This document shows positions 60,014-64,000 of a DNA stretch of 64,000 nucleotides, piece after piece (positions within the stretch are counted from its first letter, which is position 1; each line of letters begins with the position of its first letter). The translations under genes and the position numbers were made by a program. This stretch comes from Anaerococcus mediterraneensis (lineage in GTDB: Bacteria > Bacillota > Clostridia > Tissierellales > Peptoniphilaceae). The stretch covers positions 1,054,001 to 1,118,000 of the forward strand of contig NZ_LT635772.1 of assembly GCF_900128415.1 (NCBI RefSeq). Direction: 5' to 3'. The notes under the pieces are model-generated. The model was not told the DNA's origin, ran no database searches, and was given only the letters and a program-made list of their open reading frames with translations.

Positions 60014-60023
60014 CATCTTTTTT
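59996..60023 (+). terminator. Terminator overlapping the end of nrdR
   Basis: AAAGATGCTAA (59996-60006) pairs perfectly with TTAGCATCTTT (60010-60020), then more T residues. The hairpin includes the nrdR stop TAG at 60011-60013. Confidence 0.88.
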
Positions 60024-60041
60024 CTTTAGTTAGGGGGTAAT

Positions 60042-61361
60042 GTGGATTTATTTGAACTAAATAGAAAGAGACAACTTGAAAAATCTGCCCCTTTGGCAGA
60101 TAGGCTAAGGCCAGATAGTCTTGATAAATATATAGGCCAAGACCACCTAGTAGGAGAAGGAAAAATCATTAGAAGGATGATAAAGGCTGATAGGATTTAT
60201 TCAATGATTTTTTATGGTCCGCCTGGTGTTGGCAAGACCACACTTGCAAAAATTATTTCCAAGTCGACCCATATGGCCTTTGAGGAAATATCCGCGGTAG
60301 CAAGTGGCATTGGTGACCTAAAAGAAAAGATAAAGATAGCTAAGGATAATTTGTCCTATGAGAATAAAAAAACAATTCTTTTTATAGATGAGATCCATAG
60401 GTTCAATAAAAGTCAACAAGATTATCTCTTACCTTTTGTAGAAGATTCAACAATTATTCTGATCGGGGCTACTACGGAAAACCCATATTTTGAAGTAAAT
60501 AAGGCTTTGGTATCAAGAATGTATATCTTTGAGCTTAAAGAACTAAGTGAGGGTAATCTTAGAGAACTAATAGATCTAGCTCTCAGTGAGGATATAATAT
60601 TAAAAGAAAAAAACATATCAATTAGCGAAGATGCAATTGATAGGCTGATAAAATACTCAAATGGTGACTCTAGGGCCTTATTGAATGCGCTAGAGATTGC
60701 TATATTTTCAGAAGAGCAAAAAGATGGTAGAATAGAAATAGAGTCTGAAACTATAGAAAATTCTATAAGTAGAAAAATATCAGTCTATGATAAAAATGGC
60801 GATAGGCATTATGATACGGCGTCTGCCTTTATAAAATCTATGAGAGGGTCAGATATTGATGCAAGTATATATTATCTGGCAAAAATGTTAGAGTCAGGCG
60901 AAGATATAAAATTTATAGCTAGACGTATGGTGATTTTTGCTGCAGAGGATATATCTAATGCAGATCCACAGGCTCTGATTTTGGCCAATGCTGCTTTTGA
61001 AGCTATGGATAAGGTTGGTATGCCAGAAGCAAGGATCATCTTAGCCCAAGCTGTAACTTATCTTGCGGCAGCACCAAAATCAAATTCTACATATCTAGCT
61101 ATAGATAAGGCCATAGATTTTATAAAAAATAATAGGGATTTAAAGGTCCCAAATAAATTAAAAGATAGCCACTATGTAGGGTCTGAAAATCTTATAAAGG
61201 ATGAGTATTTATATCCTCATTCTTTTGGAGGCTATGTCAAACAAGATTACCTACCAGATGACTTTGTAGGTGAAAAGTTTTATCAAGCCAAAATGATAGG
61301 CTATGAAAAAGAAATGATTGAAAGATTAGAAAAAATAAAGAGAGGCGAAAATGAAGATTAA
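60042..61361 (+). CDS. rarA: Replication-associated recombination protein A (AAA+ ATPase)
   Basis: The 439-residue RarA/MgsA protein acts at stalled replication forks. [20 protein letters not shown] at the start, Walker [11 protein letters not shown] near residue 59, Walker [15 protein letters not shown] near 110, and [11 protein letters not shown] near 141 with the C-terminal [16 protein letters not shown] are diagnostic. The start is GTG after AGGGGG. It begins a new transcription unit after the nrdR terminator and overlaps asnS by 11 bases. Confidence 0.95.
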   Translation: MDLFELNRKRQLEKSAPLADRLRPDSLDKYIGQDHLVGEGKIIRRMIKADRIYSMIFYGPPGVGKTTLAKIISKSTHMAFEEISAVASGIGDLKEKIKIAKDNLSYENKKTILFIDEIHRFNKSQQDYLLPFVEDSTIILIGATTENPYFEVNKALVSRMYIFELKELSEGNLRELIDLALSEDIILKEKNISISEDAIDRLIKYSNGDSRALLNALEIAIFSEEQKDGRIEIESETIENSISRKISVYDKNGDRHYDTASAFIKSMRGSDIDASIYYLAKMLESGEDIKFIARRMVIFAAEDISNADPQALILANAAFEAMDKVGMPEARIILAQAVTYLAAAPKSNSTYLAIDKAIDFIKNNRDLKVPNKLKDSHYVGSENLIKDEYLYPHSFGGYVKQDYLPDDFVGEKFYQAKMIGYEKEMIERLEKIKRGENED

Positions 61362-62739
61362 ATACTTATTGGATAAGGCAAGTGAATATACTGACAAATC
61401 TGTCACTATAGAAGGTTGGATAAGAAACTCAAGATTTAGCAAAAACGTAGGTTTTATTGACCTAAATGATGGTTCAACTTTCAAAAATATACAAATAGTA
61501 GTAGGAAAAGACATAGAAAACTATGCTGATTTGGATAAACAGCACTTATCAGCAAGTCTAAGGGTTACAGGTAAGCTTGTTTCTACATCTAATAATAAAA
61601 ATCCTTATGAAATCCAAGCAGAAATTGTAGAAATTCTAGGAGAATCTTCAGAAAAATTCCCAATACAAAAACAAAGACAGACCTTTGAGTTTATGAGGAC
61701 AATCCCTCACCTTAGACCAAGGACAAATACCTATAGGGCAGTTTTTAGACTTAGGTCAGTACTAGCCTTTGGTTTGCACAAATTTTTCCAAGATAGAGGT
61801 TTTGTCTATGTAAATCCACCAATCATCACAGCAAGTGATGCTGAGGGTGCTGGTGAAATGTTTAATGTAACAACAATTGATCCACAAGATCCACCTAGAA
61901 AAGACGATGGTAGTATTGATTATACAAAAGATTTCTTTAGCAAAAAATCTTACCTAACTGTATCTGCTCAGCTTGAGGCAGAAGATTATGCCCTAGCTTT
62001 AGGGGATGTTTATACTTTTGGTCCAACTTTCAGGGCAGAAGTTTCAAATACCCCAAGACATGCTGCAGAGTTTTGGATGCTAGAACCTGAAATGGCCTTT
62101 GCTGATTATAATATTTGTATGGATACAGCAGAAGATATGATAAAATATGCTATTGACTATATCTTAGAAAATGCAAAAGATGAGATGGAATTTTTCAATC
62201 AGTGGATTGACAAAGGCCTAATCGAAAGGCTAATTAAGCTTCGTGATTCTGAATTTGCAAGGATCACCTATACAAAAGCTATAGAATTACTCCAAGAATC
62301 TGGTGAAAAATTTGAATTCCCAGTTGAATGGGGCATGGACCTACAAACTGAACATGAAAGATACCTATCAGAAAAAATCGTAGATGGACCAGTTTTTGTA
62401 ACCGATTATCCAAAAGAAATCAAATCCTTTTATATGAAGAGAAATGACGATGGTAAAACCGTAGCTGCCTTTGATATGCTTGTACCAGGAGTAGGAGAGC
62501 TTATCGGTGGTTCTCAAAGAGAAGAAAGATATGATGAGCTTGTAAAATCTATGATTGATAATGGCCTAAATCTAGAAGAATATCAAAACTACTTAGACCT
62601 AAGAAGGTTTGGTACAGTTGTTCACTCAGGATACGGACTAGGTTTTGAAAGAGCAATGATGTATGTGACTGGTATGAAAAATATCAGAGACGTCATAGCT
62701 TATCCAAGATATGTAAACGCCTTTGCTAGGGAAAATTAG
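61351..62739 (+). CDS. asnS: Asparagine-tRNA ligase
   Basis: The 462-residue class IIb synthetase has an N-terminal OB-fold anticodon-binding domain ([20 protein letters not shown]), motif 2 [21 protein letters not shown] near residue 230, and motif 3 [15 protein letters not shown] near residue 430. AsnS rather than AspS is supported by the overall sequence pattern and length. AGAGGCG precedes the ATG. No T-box is present before it; it is probably transcribed with rarA. Confidence 0.93.
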   Translation: MKIKYLLDKASEYTDKSVTIEGWIRNSRFSKNVGFIDLNDGSTFKNIQIVVGKDIENYADLDKQHLSASLRVTGKLVSTSNNKNPYEIQAEIVEILGESSEKFPIQKQRQTFEFMRTIPHLRPRTNTYRAVFRLRSVLAFGLHKFFQDRGFVYVNPPIITASDAEGAGEMFNVTTIDPQDPPRKDDGSIDYTKDFFSKKSYLTVSAQLEAEDYALALGDVYTFGPTFRAEVSNTPRHAAEFWMLEPEMAFADYNICMDTAEDMIKYAIDYILENAKDEMEFFNQWIDKGLIERLIKLRDSEFARITYTKAIELLQESGEKFEFPVEWGMDLQTEHERYLSEKIVDGPVFVTDYPKEIKSFYMKRNDDGKTVAAFDMLVPGVGELIGGSQREERYDELVKSMIDNGLNLEEYQNYLDLRRFGTVVHSGYGLGFERAMMYVTGMKNIRDVIAYPRYVNAFAREN

Positions 62740-62747
62740 GAGGAAAG

Positions 62748-64000
62748 ATGAAAGAGTACAATCCAAATGCCATTGAGAAAAAATGGCAAAAAATATGGAA
62801 AGAAGAAAAAACTTTTAAATCTGAAATAGATTCTAATAAAAAGAAATTTTACCCATTGGTAGAATTTCCTTATCCATCAGGACAAGGCCTCCACGTTGGC
62901 CATCCACGTCCATATACAGCCTTAGATGTTGTTTCTAGGAAAAGAAGATTAGAAGGCGAAAATGTAATGTATACTATGGGTTGGGATGCCTTTGGTCTAC
63001 CAACAGAAAACTATGCTATACAAAATAAAATCCATCCAGCTATAGTTACAAAAAACAATATTGACCATTTTAGAAGTCAAATGGAATCTATAGGTTTTTC
63101 TTTTGACTGGGATAGGGAAATAAATACAACAGATCCTGATTATTATAAATGGACCCAGTGGATATTCTTACAAATGTATAAAAGGGGTCTTGCTTATAAA
63201 TCAGAAACATCAGTAAACTGGTGTCCATCTTGTCTTGTAGGTCTTGCCAACGAAGAAGTTGTAGATGGCAAGTGCGAAAGATGTGGGGCAGATGTAGAAC
63301 ATAAACTAAAAAACCAATGGATGTTAAAGATTACTGCCTATGCTGATAGGCTTATCGATGATCTTGATGAGGTTGATTTTGAAGATAGGATAAAGACTAG
63401 CCAAATCAACTGGATTGGTAGAAGCCACGGTGCAGATGTCAATTTCAAGATTAAGGATAAGGAAGAAAAATTAACAATCTATACAACCAGACCTGATACA
63501 ATCTTTGGTGTATCCTACATGGTTGTTTCTCCAGAACATCCAATTCTGGAAAAATATAAGGATGAGATCAAAAACTATGAGCAAATCCAAGAATACAAAC
63601 ACCAGGCAAGCCTAAAATCTGACTTTGAAAGATCAGAACTAAATAAAGACAAAACTGGAGTCATGATAGATGGCCTATCTGCAATTAATCCGCTAAATGA
63701 AAAGGAAATTCCAATTTGGGTTTCTGACTATGTCCTTATGGGCTATGGTACAGGAGCTATAATGGCAGTACCTGCACATGATGAGCGTGACTTTGAATTT
63801 GCCAAAAAATTTGATATGCCAATCATCCCTGTATATGAATCAGAAGAAGAACTTCCGGTGACTGACATAGAAAAAGGGATTGCTATAAATTCGGATTTCC
63901 TAAATGGACTTTCTGCAAGTGATGCAAAGAAAAAAGCCATTGATTATATAGAAGAAAAGGGTCTTGGTAAGGCCAAGACAAACTTCAAGCTCCGTGATTG
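62748..64000 (+). CDS. leuS: Leucine-tRNA ligase, N-terminal part (cut by window edge)
   Basis: The frame runs open to the end of the window, giving 417 residues of the usual ~800. [20 protein letters not shown] carries the HIGH motif near residue 48; [13 protein letters not shown] near 80 is the LeuS signature. A zinc-binding CPSCLVG...CERCGAD segment is near residues 161-184, and the editing domain starts with [14 protein letters not shown] near 246. The ATG follows AGGAGG, eight bases after asnS. The KMSKS region lies beyond the window. Confidence 0.95.
   Translation, partial: MKEYNPNAIEKKWQKIWKEEKTFKSEIDSNKKKFYPLVEFPYPSGQGLHVGHPRPYTALDVVSRKRRLEGENVMYTMGWDAFGLPTENYAIQNKIHPAIVTKNNIDHFRSQMESIGFSFDWDREINTTDPDYYKWTQWIFLQMYKRGLAYKSETSVNWCPSCLVGLANEEVVDGKCERCGADVEHKLKNQWMLKITAYADRLIDDLDEVDFEDRIKTSQINWIGRSHGADVNFKIKDKEEKLTIYTTRPDTIFGVSYMVVSPEHPILEKYKDEIKNYEQIQEYKHQASLKSDFERSELNKDKTGVMIDGLSAINPLNEKEIPIWVSDYVLMGYGTGAIMAVPAHDERDFEFAKKFDMPIIPVYESEEELPVTDIEKGIAINSDFLNGLSASDAKKKAIDYIEEKGLGKAKTNFKLRD

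Noticed and set aside
1..64000. CRISPR arrays, rRNA or tRNA genes
   Set aside because: No regularly spaced short repeats, tRNA-like cloverleaf or rRNA sequence was noticed by eye; gaps between genes are mostly too short.

Overview
The window is AT-rich, densely packed chromosomal DNA from a low-GC Gram-positive anaerobe. A T-box leader, MraZ/FtsZ/DivIB-type division genes, a Bce-type ABC module, ferredoxin-dependent 2-oxoacid oxidoreductase, pyruvate phosphate dikinase and formate-tetrahydrofolate ligase all point to Firmicutes. The gene mix and heavy use of ATA, AGA and AGG codons fit the Peptoniphilaceae (Anaerococcus/Peptoniphilus-like); this genus-level guess is inference.

Layout. 1-5.3 kb: end of a purine operon (purM fragment, purN, purH, purD, fhs) closed by a strong terminator. 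5.4-10.8 kb: a lipoprotein, a small membrane protein, a TraX-like protein, then ppdK with its regulator on the minus strand. 10.8-14.8 kb: T-box-controlled valS, a methyltransferase and a cold-shock protein. 14.8-16.5 kb: a complete IS1182-like insertion sequence with 47-bp inverted ends, abutting the cold-shock gene. 16.8-23.3 kb: an eight-gene operon that could import a 2-hydroxyacid (LrgAB), oxidise it (GlcD-like flavoprotein) and convert the 2-oxoacid to acyl-CoA (four-subunit ferredoxin oxidoreductase). Its gamma subunit is fused to a degenerate ferritin-like region. 23.5-29.3 kb: rhodanese, pyroglutamyl peptidase, lipase-like hydrolase, fructosamine-kinase-like protein, and three secreted proteins sharing one C-terminal helical module.

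29.4-42.1 kb is the accessory part. It holds a three-gene operon (TerB-type protein, BrxD-like ATPase, Lhr/BrxH-like helicase) that looks like a stand-alone relative of BREX machinery. Next come a Bce-type peptide-sensing/detoxification module with its own two-component system, and a gene pair whose second member joins a HEPN RNase motif to a PD-(D/E)XK-like domain. The three-gene operon and the HEPN pair are the best candidates for undescribed systems.

42.1-49 kb: an S41-like membrane protein in operon with a second two-component system, a GlsB-like protein, and a class A penicillin-binding protein. 49-64 kb is core: hflX, yigZ-type, yebC-type, lgt, then a streamlined division/cell-wall cluster (mraZ, rsmH, ftsL-like, mraY, murD, murG, ftsQ/divIB, ftsZ, nrdR) with an MraZ-type triple-repeat operator, followed by rarA, asnS and the 5' part of leuS. 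No rRNA, tRNA or CRISPR array was seen.
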